Origin: Alitta virens
Lineage: Eukaryota > Annelida > Polychaeta > Phyllodocida > Nereididae
Length of the DNA: 64,000 bases
Direction of reading: 5' to 3'
Assembly (NCBI GenBank): GCA_932294295.1
Contig: OW028574.1
Span: forward strand, 52,202,797-52,266,796
How positions within the stretch are numbered: the stretch's first letter is position 1; every line of letters begins with the position of its first letter. The position numbers and the translations under genes were made by a program. Positions 49,601 through 60,847 of this stretch are shown in pieces. Under the pieces are notes generated by a model. It did not search any database. It was not told the origin of the DNA and saw only the letters and a list, made by a program, of their open reading frames with translations.

Positions 49601-50352
49601 TGTCCAATCTGTAGTTTCTGACAAGTAAAGTAAGATTTATTAGATGGCTATGCAAGTGAGGAAACTTCCATCGGGCAGCGACTGGCCCACAATGCAAACA
49701 AGCCTTTCAACAGCTTCAACCCAACAAGTTACAGCTCCATGCAGCTTATGCATGACTTACGAAGGAAAGAGATAATCTAATATTCAAGCTGCAAAGTTAC
49801 TGCCGCCATTAGGGCGTGTGCTGACCCATAGGTGGTGGGGGGTAGGAGGGCAAAGTGACCCTTGCTTGACTCCTTGGATTACCCCCACTGAGTGAAGCGG
49901 TCTTCTCCCTGGACTAATCTCCCCTTGATAAAGACAAATGCCCTGCCCAAAAACAACCCACCTCAAACTGCTGTCTTGCTATCTGGACGTGTTGGGCTGG
50001 TTGTGGCTTGTAAACAGTCAGTTGCTAATCGCTGTAATTGACTGTTCTGAATTATGTCAAACAGTGGCAGAGAAGTAGTAGGGGGTTACTCGGGTTACCT
50101 CTGCTTGTGTGGGTCACATTTGGGTGGCAACGACAGCCATTGGTTTCTATACTTGTGATATTAATCAACCAAAAGCACAAAACATCGACTGTACTTACCT
50201 GCCAGCTCACAGGTATCAGCATAAAATGACCCCCGAGTTAGCTAGTGATCAGGCAACATAATCTGAAATTATACTAAAAGTGACCTTTGCTACAAACACA
50301 AGATCTTCAGTAATAACATGATGCATTTAAAGTTCTGACAGCAGACTTTAAA
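49601..50352. other. Unassigned intronic DNA
   Basis: No gene or repeat recognised. Confidence 0.4.
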
Positions 50353-50407
50353 GAAAAAACTTCAGAGGACATCATGTGGATGCAAGACTTCCATTGGCTA
50401 CAGTTAG
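50353..50407 (-). repeat. Family 4 fragment, reversed
   Basis: On the minus strand, agccaatggaagtcttgc...cacatgatgtcctctgaagt matches the right half of the Family 4 copies. The ends are missing. Confidence 0.55.
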
Positions 50408-52589
50408 TTTAATAAAAAAAACGGTTGACTCTAGACGGATGTAGCCACCTATACCTGACTCTGATCTAAACATGCTAAAGCCAACTGCTTCTGTCCACTT
50501 CTATAGGTAATATTCGGCTTACATACCAGAAAAGTGTAAACATTGGCAAATGTAAGAAATTAATGTAATATCATAAACATGTACTTATAGATCCGGTTTT
50601 GAGTAGCCAGCAATGACAGCTTTGGCTAGGCTCAATTTGACGGGCCGTTTTTAATACATGAACATTAACCTAGAATAAGGCAACAATTTAAAATGATATT
50701 TGATTAACAAAACAGACAGAAATACCTCCATCCACAACGTTGTCTTTATTAGCTGTATTATCATAATCCCCTCCTATTAAAATGACTTCCTTGATCATGT
50801 CCCACGAAATATCATGAGTTGCCATGCCAGAGAGTGCTGAAATGTGACAAAATCCTGCACAGAGAAGAGCCTGACAAGTTGGAGTGGTTCGTTTCAAGTT
50901 CATTGCATATCTCAGCTCATATTTCTTGTTCCTTGTAGAAAAACATGGAGGGAAAATGACAATGTGATTACCAAAAATGAGACACAGGATCTCCTTGACA
51001 GCTCATGTCAGCTCGCCTCTAATGATGTTTCATGAATTTCTTCCTTGAATTCAAAACAAAGCATGATTTTCCATGGATAAAGAGAGAGAAATTGCTAATG
51101 CAGTGATTAAATAGAATTAACCACTGAGACAAATGGTCATTAATTATCATTATTAGGCCTAATTCCAATGGAAGCATCATTCTTCCATTCTGGATTAATT
51201 AATTTATTAATGGACCTAATACTTTGCAGCATCACATTATAATTTATCTTATGAGGCTGATTAACCAGTTGGGATTCTTCTGACTAACCTGTTTATCAAA
51301 ATGCGTGTAGATGGGCATCAGTCATTCAATTAAAGTCAATTAAATTTCATTTTGCTGTTTGTCTCTACATATAATTCATATTATAACAGTAATGGTATTA
51401 TGATACTATTATCATCGAGCAGACCTGGGTTATCTCCCTAAGATGTTCTACTGGCATACCTATAGTTCTAGACACAGTTAAAATTTCTAAAAGGTTTGTC
51501 AAAATGTACAAAAGTTAGGAGATTTTCAGTATACAAACTCCACAGGGTGTTTACATTCCCCTGGGCAGGTAGATACCTTCCTCTTGTTGCAACTGCTTAT
51601 CTTTATGCGTGGATTTTTGTCTGTGTGTGTATTTGACATAAGCATAAGTATCTAAGCAGCTAAGTACGGTTTTCTGCCTTATCAAGTTCCTTTTTAGACT
51701 TTTTCATTTTGAAAACATTGTAGTTTTTGAGAGGGTTAAATGTGCAATGGAAAAACACAATCACGAAGAGTACTGAGAGTTGTAACAGCATGGGGGTGAA
51801 GATAAATTGTTTGTTTACGTATATGTTTGTTGCGCATGTTGTTTTTCATCAAAGAACGTCTGCAAACGAGGGAGCGCCATCACGCGCGTTTACAGATTTA
51901 TATTTTATTTTTTTGTAACACACATTCCATTCATTGGTAACCATAGAAAAGATATACAGCTTTACTATCCCCATTTAAAACTCACAAAGCGACGTTTTTG
52001 CACTTTAATAATACTTCATGTCTCAATTATAGAATTATCGTCTGCAAAGCAGACAACAGAATGTTTACAAAAAACGTTGGAAAATAATTTTGAATAGTTA
52101 GTGCATGGTGACACTTGATACATGATCTGAATATGTTAAGATGGCTTTCTTGTACCAGAAGGTCTTATGATCAAAGCTGAGTTGACAAGCTCTTACTGAT
52201 GAATAAGGACTGCAATTATATGTCGCACTTAACTCTTATATGGCGAGTGGAGCATCATGCGTTCAAGACTTAACGCTTGTTAAACACACATTCACAAATA
52301 ATTTTCGCAGAGTTGAACATGGACAGGTTTATGGTGAGCAATTGTGCTTCTCAGGGAAATTAAGCAATAAAAGATATAAACTGTCTGATATATCCCACAT
52401 TAAATTTAATAATAACTCTTAAACTCTACAATTGAGCATTCATTACAAATTCATAGCACAGTGGAACACTTAAAAATATATAAGACATGCTCTGTTCTAA
52501 GAACATTTTACAGGGTACCAAGAATATAAATTTATATGATGTAATACCTCGATCAAGGTATTACATCTATACCCACTTCAGTGATTCTC
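50408..52589. other. Unassigned intronic DNA with an ATTA-rich segment and a hairpin
   Basis: 51150-51370 is rich in homeodomain-type words (ggattaattaatttattaat, gctgattaacc) and repeat-free. A 12 bp perfect stem (gatgtaatacct / aggtattacatc, 6-base loop) lies at 52538-52567. No gene supported. Confidence 0.35.
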
Positions 52590-52890
52590 AAGAATGGTCT
52601 AATTTGTAAGTTGCCACTGTTTCACAATGTCTTACAATGTCTCAGTTCCACTTGGTCTGAAGCTATGTCAGCTCATATGACCAGCTGCCAGAGGCAGACG
52701 TAATGATGGAATGGTAAGGCTTGGAGTCCACACCATGTTACCCCATGGGTGGGGTCTTTTACTTGCTTTAGCATAGCCACAAGTACAAGGCACCTCGAAT
52801 TTAACGTCTCATACGATCGAAATTATATTTGGGATGTGGCCAATATGAAATAGGCAGATGCCTTAACCATTAGGCCACCCAACTGCTATA
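52590..52890 (-). mobile_element. tRNA-derived SINE, minus strand
   Basis: On the minus strand the head gggtggcctaatggttaagg (A-box tggcctaatgg) is followed by a weak B box (tttcgatcgta) and the tail aagtaaaagaccccacccat, tgtggactccaagccttacc, ttacgtctgcctctggcagc, gcttcagacc. The tail is shared with 42838-42940, 29580-29660 and 52972-53120. Confidence 0.7.
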
Positions 52891-52971
52891 AAAAAGTACT
52901 TTAAAAAAACATTATTGTTAAGGCCACTTCGTCAAAATTAATATCATGAATTTCGCATCAATTTGTACTGG

Positions 52972-53120
52972 TCTGATTAGGTTTGTATGACTGACTGGCA
53001 GGGGCTGAAGAAGTTGTGAGATTGTAAGATTTGGAGTCCACACTATATTGTACATATATACCGCTTGGGTGGTGTCTTTTACTTGTCCCACCATAGAAAC
53101 CAAGATGCACCATAATTTCA
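52972..53120 (-). repeat. Second SINE tail copy, minus strand
   Basis: Minus strand: acaagtaaaagacaccaccc...tgtggactccaaatcttaca...ccagtcagtcatacaaacct..tcagacc, parallel to the neighbouring SINE in the same orientation less than 100 bases away. The head is missing. Confidence 0.6.
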
Positions 53121-54011
53121 TCACAGGCTTTCGACTTTTACAATGCTTGTATAACTACCTACAGCTTATATATGAGGATGATGCTATAGTATAGAATCCA
53201 ATGCCACTTTATGCTAAATCACTTCTACAACAGTTAATATTTACATGAAATTCTGGAAGTGTACGTATATTTTGTGTGTGGTTGTAGGTATGGTCGAAGC
53301 GGCAGCAGTGGCCACAAAACCACGTTTAGCAACAAATCTAACAAACTGCTAAATACAGAGCACCTCGAGTGCTGGCCATTCGTTCTGCTGCTTTTCTTTA
53401 GTTGTGTGTATTTGCCGGGACTGTTGAAACAAAAGGAGAGCTGGGACTTTCTCTGACTACAAAGTAGGCTCAACTGGTCCGGAGAGACTCATCTACTTTG
53501 ACAGCCTCTGGCACAGTATGCCTGTCACGCTCCGGCCATTTCCACAGGTATACTGTAGCTCAGTTTGTCTCTCAAGTTGCAGCTGCAAAGTGCCTGGGTC
53601 TTTGCTAACCAAAGGTGGCTTGCCCTGCAATTCCTGGGGCTAATGGAATTGAAAAATCTCCCAATACATCCACTTGGTGTGCTGGCCAGGTGCCTTTCAG
53701 CACAGTGGAAGCCTTCATTAGATGAATGGATGTAGGTCTGCTGACGTGTAGTGGTATTAGCTTCACGGTTGGCCAGAAAAACACGCTATTTGCAATACAA
53801 TTACAGGTTATTGCACTTTGCACTGTGGTTGCAAAGCATTTAGTCCTCACTAATCATGGCTGACCAGAGTGACCGCAGTGCCTTTCAATAAAGAGTTGCC
53901 AAGATATATATAAAGTTTTAGATGATTAGGTAGCCTTAATTATGCGGAAAATTGCCAGGGCAAGGACACATCATATTATCTGGGGAGGCCAACAATATCA
54001 TGGTGGTCATA
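53121..54011. other. Unassigned intronic DNA
   Basis: No gene recognised. Confidence 0.35.
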
Positions 54012-54100
54012 CCCGGATAACATGCTTCATCGGCTAGACATTGGGCACAGACGGCCAACATTAGAACGATGAAGACCGGTTTAATTGGCAAGCTATCTGG
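54012..54100. mobile_element. Family 1 'long-core' type inside a Family 3 remnant
   Basis: cccggataacatgcttcatc at the left and ttggcaagctatctgg at the right. It is followed by ggtggtctgaaagctggagt then tccactgta (54112-54139), a Family 3 right end, and preceded by atggtggtcat. It ends about 220 bases before exon B. Confidence 0.55.
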
Positions 54101-54319
54101 ATAATAATGAGGTGGTCTGAAAGCTGGAGTTCCACTGTAAAATATATTGCGATAAAATATTATGGCATTGACTGATGTCACCAGTCCCATCCCTGTACCC
54201 CTGGGACACATTGAAATCTGACAGACCAATACATTACTGCCATTTGTAGGCAGTTTGATTAATTTGACTAATGCAATAAATCACAAAATACCCAATGATA
54301 TTTGTCTTTACCATTGTAG

Positions 54320-54436
54320 GGTCGTGGATGATGCTGAATACGTAGGTGAAGTGAAAGAAAAGACGCAAGCCCAGCGCCAGTTCCAGCCGTCGTCACGTCT
54401 GCGGGGCCACATCACCACTCCCGATGACCTGGCTAC
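54320..54436 (+). CDS. ITIH: ITIH-like protein, VIT-domain exon B
   Basis: A 117-base internal exon between the acceptor ccattgtag and the donor gtaagt. It completes the ATG codon left open by exon A and leaves AC open for exon C, so both junctions use the same phase. The product contains DDAEYVGEVKEKTQAQRQF, which follows the family pattern 'G-x-x-Y-x-G-x-V-K-E-K-x-x-A-x-x-x-[YF]'. The C-terminal half (PSSRLRGHITTPDDLA) is less typical: vertebrate members usually have a longer 'A-x-x-x-G-x-x-A-G' loop here, and only the GH.TT part seems to remain. No stop or frameshift is seen. The downstream flank carries a Family 1 repeat 83 bases after the donor. Confidence 0.88.
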
Positions 54437-54519
54437 GTAAGTCTTCCTTCTAATTAGGCCTTTTTTGTACTGCTACGCCCATGGCTCTTTCTTGGATGCC
54501 ATGCCACATGGTGCCCTGA

Positions 54520-54624
54520 CCCAGATAGCATTCCAAATCAGGACAACATTGGAGCAAAGTTGGTGATGTTACTACGATGTTGTTCTGACAACTGGTGTTG
54601 TCCCGATTTGGAATGCTATCTGGC
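54520..54624. mobile_element. Family 1 MITE
   Basis: A 105 bp copy with cccagatagcattccaaatc and tcccgatttggaatgctatc ends. The core is diverged (acaacattggagcaaagttg). It lies 83 bases after the exon B donor. Degenerate family words go on to about 54790. Confidence 0.8.
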
Positions 54625-54799
54625 GGTAGAAACATTACAATCAGTTCAAAGTTGACCCAGTGTTGCCCACGTCGGACCGACATCAGGCCAACATTGAGCT
54701 GACCACTCTTGTTCAATGGGAAGTTAGAACAATGTTGCCCAAAGTTGGCCAACCCCGGGCCGACAATCGATGTTGCATACTATCTGAGTGGTCCTTATT

Positions 54800-56708
54800 G
54801 CGATGACTTTGTGTGTATTCTGAGTTAGCCATCGACAACCATATTTTCTTAATTGTCAAACCAGATTAAATATTGAATAACAAAAAAAAGGTTTAGCATC
54901 AGGATCATCATTCTCTTATCTTGAGCATGAATTACTAGCTACACTGTATATCATGGCTAAAATAAAGGCAGACTAACACACCAACCGATCAATTTCATTA
55001 GCTTGATCTCTAATGGACTGTATTGATGTTTTGGTGTTAATTAAAGTTAGCTCCGAGGACAATCCTGTCATGTCACTAATGCAGGCAAATTTCGAAAGGG
55101 TGATAAACTTCTGGAGTGTTTTAGTCACTTGTGAATTACATCAGGCAAACTTTTAATCTTCATTCTACACTGAGTAACTATGTGAAATGAAAGACTAATA
55201 GACCATAACTTCACAAGCCTCCCATTAGCTTTATAATTCAAGTTACGTAATTGCAACTATTGGAGCCTCTTTGAACGACATAGATAACTAGGAATAATGC
55301 CAACCGTATATTTTTTAATCTAAGACCTAAGCTATATTGATGATGTCCAGGATTACTGAATTGACCATAACTAATGAAACACAGTATATGAACAAATGAT
55401 TAAATACATGGGGTCAATCATTCTCGACTTCAAATTGCCCAAAATGTTGGATACTTATTTTTGACTCCAGTGTGAACAGGATGTTCAGTGTAAACCATAA
55501 TTAGCAGGGTAATAACTGCATTGCTGTATTTTCTTGATTGTAACCCGGGTCTAAAATATAGGCCTGTCTCGTTTAGAGGCCGGGTAGGGCAACCTTGAGA
55601 AAATGAAAACTAACGTAATTTTAACTGAAACCCAGCACTTCGCAAGTTTGGCCAAAAGGAAACTTATTTAATGTTCTTTTAACAAAAGGGTTAGCGAGCT
55701 GCATACATGGGATCTTCTGGGAGTTTCTCTAACTACATTATAGTCATTTTATAGGTTCACTCAAATTCTGGGAATGGAAATTCTGAAATAATTATATTGA
55801 GAAGCCTTGTTAATAATAAAGAAAATGAATATAACATTTTTTTCTGTCAATTGACAGCACAGACAGCTATAACGATAAGCACTTAAACTGATTCTAAAAT
55901 GGGAACTAGTTTCATGCTTTCCACGTCCGTGATGACTTAAGCATGGCGTTTGCAAGGTGTTGATGACTGATTTGATTAATGGGACTTTCCAGGAATTTAT
56001 AGCCACAGGTTCCATGGGGTTCAAGGATGGAGGGGGGGGGGAAACTACTACATGCACAGTATTGTACACTGCACATATGTTATTGACCATTGAGAATATA
56101 CTATGCACTTTGAGGAAGCATGACACTATGCTGTCACCTCAAAGCCCATCGACCTGATTATGTACATGTTTTGCTCGTTTACTCATCTAAAGTAAATTAA
56201 TAAATTTCTCTTGTAGTCTATAGGCTGTCTTATGGTGTTAAAGGTCTAACAATGGAATAACTGAATAATTAGACGTTCATTTGCTGAGTTCATGCAATTC
56301 TTGTTCTGACAAGCAGGCAATTCAGAAAAATTGCCTAAACTAAAAAAACATGATTTTCTCTTGTATTTTTAAGAGATTTTTAAGTCAATACACAACCTAT
56401 CGGCTTCATAATTTAACCATTCATTTTGTTTAACTAGGTAAACTAGTGAAGAATGTCCATAATTAGGTCGCTTGGCTTTGAGGTGACAGCACACAGTGAT
56501 GAGTACAACCCATGCAGACAGCATGCATGTCTGACCTGGTCGGTCTCGGACCAGCTTTGGCCGACGTGCCGGGCCGATATTTAATTTATGAATGCATTGG
56601 AATAAAACTACTTGGAATACTATACGAGTATACATAATAATATGTGGACTGAATCTATTGTGCATGGTTATAATTCCCCGAGCTACTGAGCTTTTCACTT
56701 TAGCGTAG
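54800..56708. other. Unassigned intronic DNA
   Basis: No gene supported. A G run is at 56031-56040. Confidence 0.4.
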
Positions 56709-56753
56709 TTATTTATTATCGGTTATTCACAATGAATAACCGATAATAAATAA
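56709..56753. repeat. 45 bp hairpin with a perfect 21 bp stem
   Basis: ttatttattatcggttattc+a and its exact reverse complement are separated by only three bases (caa). No similar copy was seen elsewhere in the window. Confidence 0.9.
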
Positions 56754-57598
56754 GGTTATAAATGAGGAAGTTCCGTAACATGGAATACAGTTGGAGAGAG
56801 CTAAAGAAAAATTCATTCGTACCAAACATACAATATGTATATATCAGTAACGCTGATAATATTATTTGCAACAGTAATCAGAAGGGAATTAAGTTATATT
56901 TCAATTAGAATGTTTCATTTGAGTAAACAAGGAATGTAGTAAAAAGCAATAAACACAGCAGAAGTATGCAAAAGCTATAAATTTACTGAAAGCAAGCAAT
57001 ATATAGCAAACTTTGGCTTTTGGGAGTTAAACACTTCAGTTTCGACTCCATGATTAGCCAATATATCACCAAAAATTATTCCCATGAGAAGTCATTGCAA
57101 GTCAATAAGAGTAACTGCGCCATCAATGTGGCATTAGAGATGACCTTTTGACCTGACCGGAAGTAATCATGTCGGGGAGGACATCTTTCCTCATGCTTAA
57201 CTTCCTGTTGGCAAATGACTTCCTAAATTAACTTGCCGGGAGGGGGCGTTGACCGTTGGTGTTTCTTTTTATCTCTTCTTATCTTGAGCTGGTAATTTCT
57301 CAATGCCCGTGCTGCCCTATACCTGTTTCTTTCTTTTGATGAAGCTAATAATGTCCCAGAAGTCTCCAGACCCCACTCCATCAAATAAATCACTCACTCA
57401 CCTGGTCAGCTCATCAGACAGAGCTTCAAGATTTTCTGCATTCCTGCACGCGCCTGCATGAGCTGTTAGGCAGGTATATATGAAGGGCATGGCAGACAGA
57501 CAGGCATATGCACACCAGACAGATTGATCTCAAGTTGTTCACGCCTGGAAATTGCTGTACTTCTCATAATTGCTTCCACTGAATACTTGACAGACCAA
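56754..57598. other. Unassigned intronic DNA
   Basis: No gene or repeat recognised. Confidence 0.4.
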
Positions 57599-57623
57599 GG
57601 AGTCACTAGTCTCTAGTGACTCC
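57599..57623. repeat. GGAGTCACTAG hairpin, copy 1
   Basis: ggagtcactag and ctagtgactcc form an 11 bp stem with a tct loop, followed by atgg. Related to the hairpins at 60615 and 62973. Confidence 0.75.
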
Positions 57624-57699
57624 ATGGACAGACACAGTATTCTCTAAACTGTCATTTAAGATGATTCAAACTCCATAATCAGAGACTTCTTTATTGAAT

Positions 57700-57817
57700 C
57701 CCACATCGCATTCCAAATCAGGAATACATTGTACTATACTGGCCGCCATTGGGACAACATTGTAGCAACATTGCGGATGTAGAGCTGATGTTGTCCTTAT
57801 TTGGAATGCTATCTGGG
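57700..57817. mobile_element. Family 1 MITE
   Basis: A 118 bp copy with cccacatcgcattccaaatc and ttatttggaatgctatctgg ends. The core has gccgccattgggacaacatt. A 'long-core' relative follows at 57931-57997 (cccagataacatgtcacatc ... tgctctctggg). Confidence 0.75.
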
Positions 57818-57997
57818 AGTGATTTATATTCCACCATAATACGCAGATAATATCGATATAACATCGATATCAGATCGGCTCAACCTGGGCTCGACATTGG
57901 TCACCCACATCGGATTGACATCTTAATTTACCCAGATAACATGTCACATCACCCCAACAGTGGGCCAACATCAGGCCGACCTGGCCTGCTCTCTGGG

Positions 57998-58654
57998 TAG
58001 TTATTATGATGACATGTAGGCTATATCACCAATGTATAACATGCATGCGAAGAAAAACAACTATCTGTTAATCTCTTTCGAAGGTTTAGAGGATTTTGAA
58101 AGTTCAGGTGTCGCCCATTTTACTCGAATATCTCGCTTAATTTATTGTAACTTACCAATGAGTAATTCAGGGCTTCAATCATGCCATGCAAATAAAAGCC
58201 ATTCCAAGCAACAAACTGGTGATTCTTTAAAGCCATTTAACCTGAAACACCAATCAAAGAGATGACGTCATGCTAGAGTTGGTGTTGGTCATTCGGCCAT
58301 TTTGGAACATGAAAAATGGCACCGGAAGGACTCAAATTCCCCTCCAAAGTTGGAGAACTAATCCCCCCTCTCTGTGTGGAGCATGATATAAACTCGTCAT
58401 TTCCGGTTGCTGCTCCGCCACCTAGCGACATTTTTCACGTTCACCCACAGGGGGAGCGGACGACTCCTAGTCACGTGTCTGGCTGCCATTTGTAACTTGA
58501 CCCCATAGCGTGATCCACTTCATTGTGACTGTAGTTTTGATGAAAAGCTATTTATAGAACATTTTTATCATATGGTAACAACAGGCTGAAGTATTGCTTA
58601 CGTATACAATGAAAATCCTCGAGATAACAATGCGAGTTGTGTATAATTGTAACA
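57998..58654. other. Unassigned intronic DNA
   Basis: No gene or element recognised; 58260-58500 is less AT-rich. Confidence 0.4.
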
Positions 58655-59039
58655 CCCAGAAAGCATGCTTGGTTGGCCCAACGTTGGCAGGACGTTGATC
58701 CTACCTTGGTCCAAAATCCTACCATAGAGATAGAACCCTTGATTGATTGGAAACATGGCAAGAGTAAAACCACTGAACAACAATGTGGTCAACATCAAGC
58801 CAATATGGCCAACATCAAGCCAATTTGGCCAACATCAAGCCAATATGGCCAACATCAAGCCAATGTGCCAACATCAGGCCAATGTGGCCAATGTGCCAAG
58901 GTCAAGCTAATGTGCCAACATCAAGCCAATGTGCCAATGTCAAGCCAATGTGCCAACATCAAGCCAATGTGCCAACGTCAAGCCAATGTGCCAACATCAA
59001 GCAAATGTGCCAACATCAAGCCAATGTGGCATATCTGGA
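58655..59039. repeat. Minisatellite grown inside a Family 1-like element
   Basis: Opens with the Family 1-like end cccagaaagcatgcttggtt and closes with gtggcatatctgga. Between 58782 and 59030 are about twelve tandem units of 19-20 bp, aacatcaagccaatgtgcc / aacatcaagccaatatggcc, with one 8 bp partial. The unit is made of the same CAACAT and GCCAATGT words found in Family 1 cores. The two long ORFs over it are only repeat translation. Confidence 0.9.
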
Positions 59040-60614
59040 GTAATTTTCACAACCAAATGCAGTTGAGGTGCAGGCGCATTTCTCATTTCAACGAGTCATT
59101 ACAGCACATGATGTCATTTGAAATTTCTTTTCCTATGAAAATAGGCTGTAAAATACAGTCCAAGCTCTAAGTCAGACCCGCCGTACCATGTTTGATCTTG
59201 TCGTAATTTATGCTTCGTTGCAAAACTCCATAATAAATATGTCTAACTCTGAAATTTAGTAAAAATCCGTGATGCTGAGTAAGTACATAAAATCAGCAAG
59301 ACGGAAATTCCAAAATGAACATACCTTCCAAACTGTTGAAATACAGTTGTCTCCGGTTGCTAAAACTTGCACTGAAAGTACAGCCGTTGCATTAAAAAAA
59401 ACTCTTCCCCTTTGAAGATGTGTTCATGTGTAATTCGATATGGGATAGGTATGGATTTGAACTGTTCTCTTGACACCATTAATCTGCAGATAATTGCTGT
59501 GCATGAATAACAACTTGACAGCCATGTTTGTATAGTATTCACAACTCCATGCTTCAACATGGGTGGGCCCTATCATTTTGAAGTATATATAAACGGCCAA
59601 AAATCGGAGACGCGTGTTTGTTTTGGTATGTAATAGGGGGAGAGTTAGCCCTGTATTTTGGCTAAAGTTTCAATGGCCTGCTTGCATTCGATTGTCTTCA
59701 AATAAACCAGAACAAGGCATTGTTTACACAACATCCGCCATGATGCATAGTTCTATACAAGAGAGATGTCTTTCCATTTGCTGCTATAATAATGCAGTGT
59801 TATACAGTAACTTCCAAAATTGTTTACCTAACTTCAATATTAGCTATTCTTTCTTATTTTCAATCAGATTGTAATGTTTCCGTAATATTTAATAACTATG
59901 CTTTTTGATGAATGTAATGGACCACCTGCAAAACAGTCTGGATATTGATGATGCCAACCATTTTAAATATATCTTAATATAATAAATAAATGGTCTTGTA
60001 GCACAAATAAAGGACAAGTAATTGGTCAAAAGGTACAGGTACTTCACTGAAACCTATTACAAACTTAGTCGCGGATGAATGAAGTGCAAGTAGCTGGTAT
60101 GTTTACGTATACTGCTTTAATTCCAACTCTTGAAAGACATGTGGCAAAGAATAGTTTCTTTTGGTGATTGGATATTTTTGCACTGTATAATATAAAGCTG
60201 GCTATTGTAGAATGGTTGGGAGTGGGCCAGAATTGTCTATTGTTATTCTGGTGATAGATTGTCCATTGTTGTAACCAATTCAATAGGTGCCATATGATAT
60301 GGCGAAGCAATCTGCATGACGAATGGTCTGTCAACTGGTCTTAGTAATACATTAATCTGAATTCGAACCTAATAATGATTGGTTGGTAGTTTAGCCTTTA
60401 ACCCTGTAACTGCATGTTGGATAATATTATAGTAGAGTGGAATCTCGCAATAAATATATAGATATAATTTTATTGACAAGTAAATGTCAGACAAGACATA
60501 TATGTCACAAAGTGAAATGTTTAATAAAGATCACCTACAATAATTAATTTGGAAATTCCACTTCAATTCTAAGAGCACTTCGCTGGCTCTCAAAATTGTG
60601 TTGACATGTGAAAG
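59040..60614. other. Unassigned intronic DNA
   Basis: No gene or repeat recognised. Confidence 0.4.
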
Positions 60615-60644
60615 CATGGAGCCACCAGTTCTGATGGCTCCATG
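60615..60644. repeat. CATGGAGCCACC hairpin, copy 2
   Basis: catggagccaccag and ctgatggctccatg form a 14 bp stem with one mismatch and a two-base loop. The ends match copy 3. Confidence 0.75.
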
Positions 60645-60721
60645 GTTCACCTTGATAGCATGCCATTGTTTTATTATTTTAAATATTATTTTCTTATTTT
60701 AGTCATTTTATGTTCTTATAC

Positions 60722-60847
60722 GATGTTGAGCCAATACCCAGATGACTTGCCAGGTCAGCCCAAGGTTGGCCTATTATTGACCCAACGTCAATCCAACGTG
60801 GGTGGTGATGATGCTGGGCCAACATTGAGCCAACTGAATGTGGCATG
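60722..60847. repeat. Family 1-like 'long-core' fragment
   Basis: gatgttgagccaatacccag, cccaaggttggcctattatt, gggccaacattgagccaact and tgtggcatg words, as in other long-core copies, but no intact terminal pair. A similar block without ends is at 63750-63875, after exon C. Confidence 0.45.

Larger units (their letters stand above)
36554..54319 (+). other. Intron A of the ITIH-like gene (17.8 kb)
   Basis: Bounded by gtgagt and ...ccattgtag, splitting a Met codon after its second base. It is filled with repeats listed separately: Family 1, 2, 3 and 4 elements, SINE fragments, CTA/CTT microsatellite. No second gene could be supported within it. Its size, compared with exons of 117-251 bases, points to a repeat-rich genome. 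Confidence 0.85.

Noticed and set aside
49390..49697. Long poly-Leu and poly-Ser/Arg ORFs
   Set aside because: They are translations of the CTA/CTT microsatellite.
50943..51030. Possible exon after tttcttgttccttgtag
   Set aside because: The acceptor is reasonable, but the short frame (KTWRENDNVITKNETQ...) stops soon and has no family match.
58782..59030. CRISPR-like array
   Set aside because: Units are contiguous with no unique spacers and the genome is eukaryotic.
58637..59170. 177-codon ORF with Ala-Asn-Ile-Lys-Pro repeats
   Set aside because: The open frame comes from the 19-20 bp minisatellite; two frames are open at once, as expected for a repeat.
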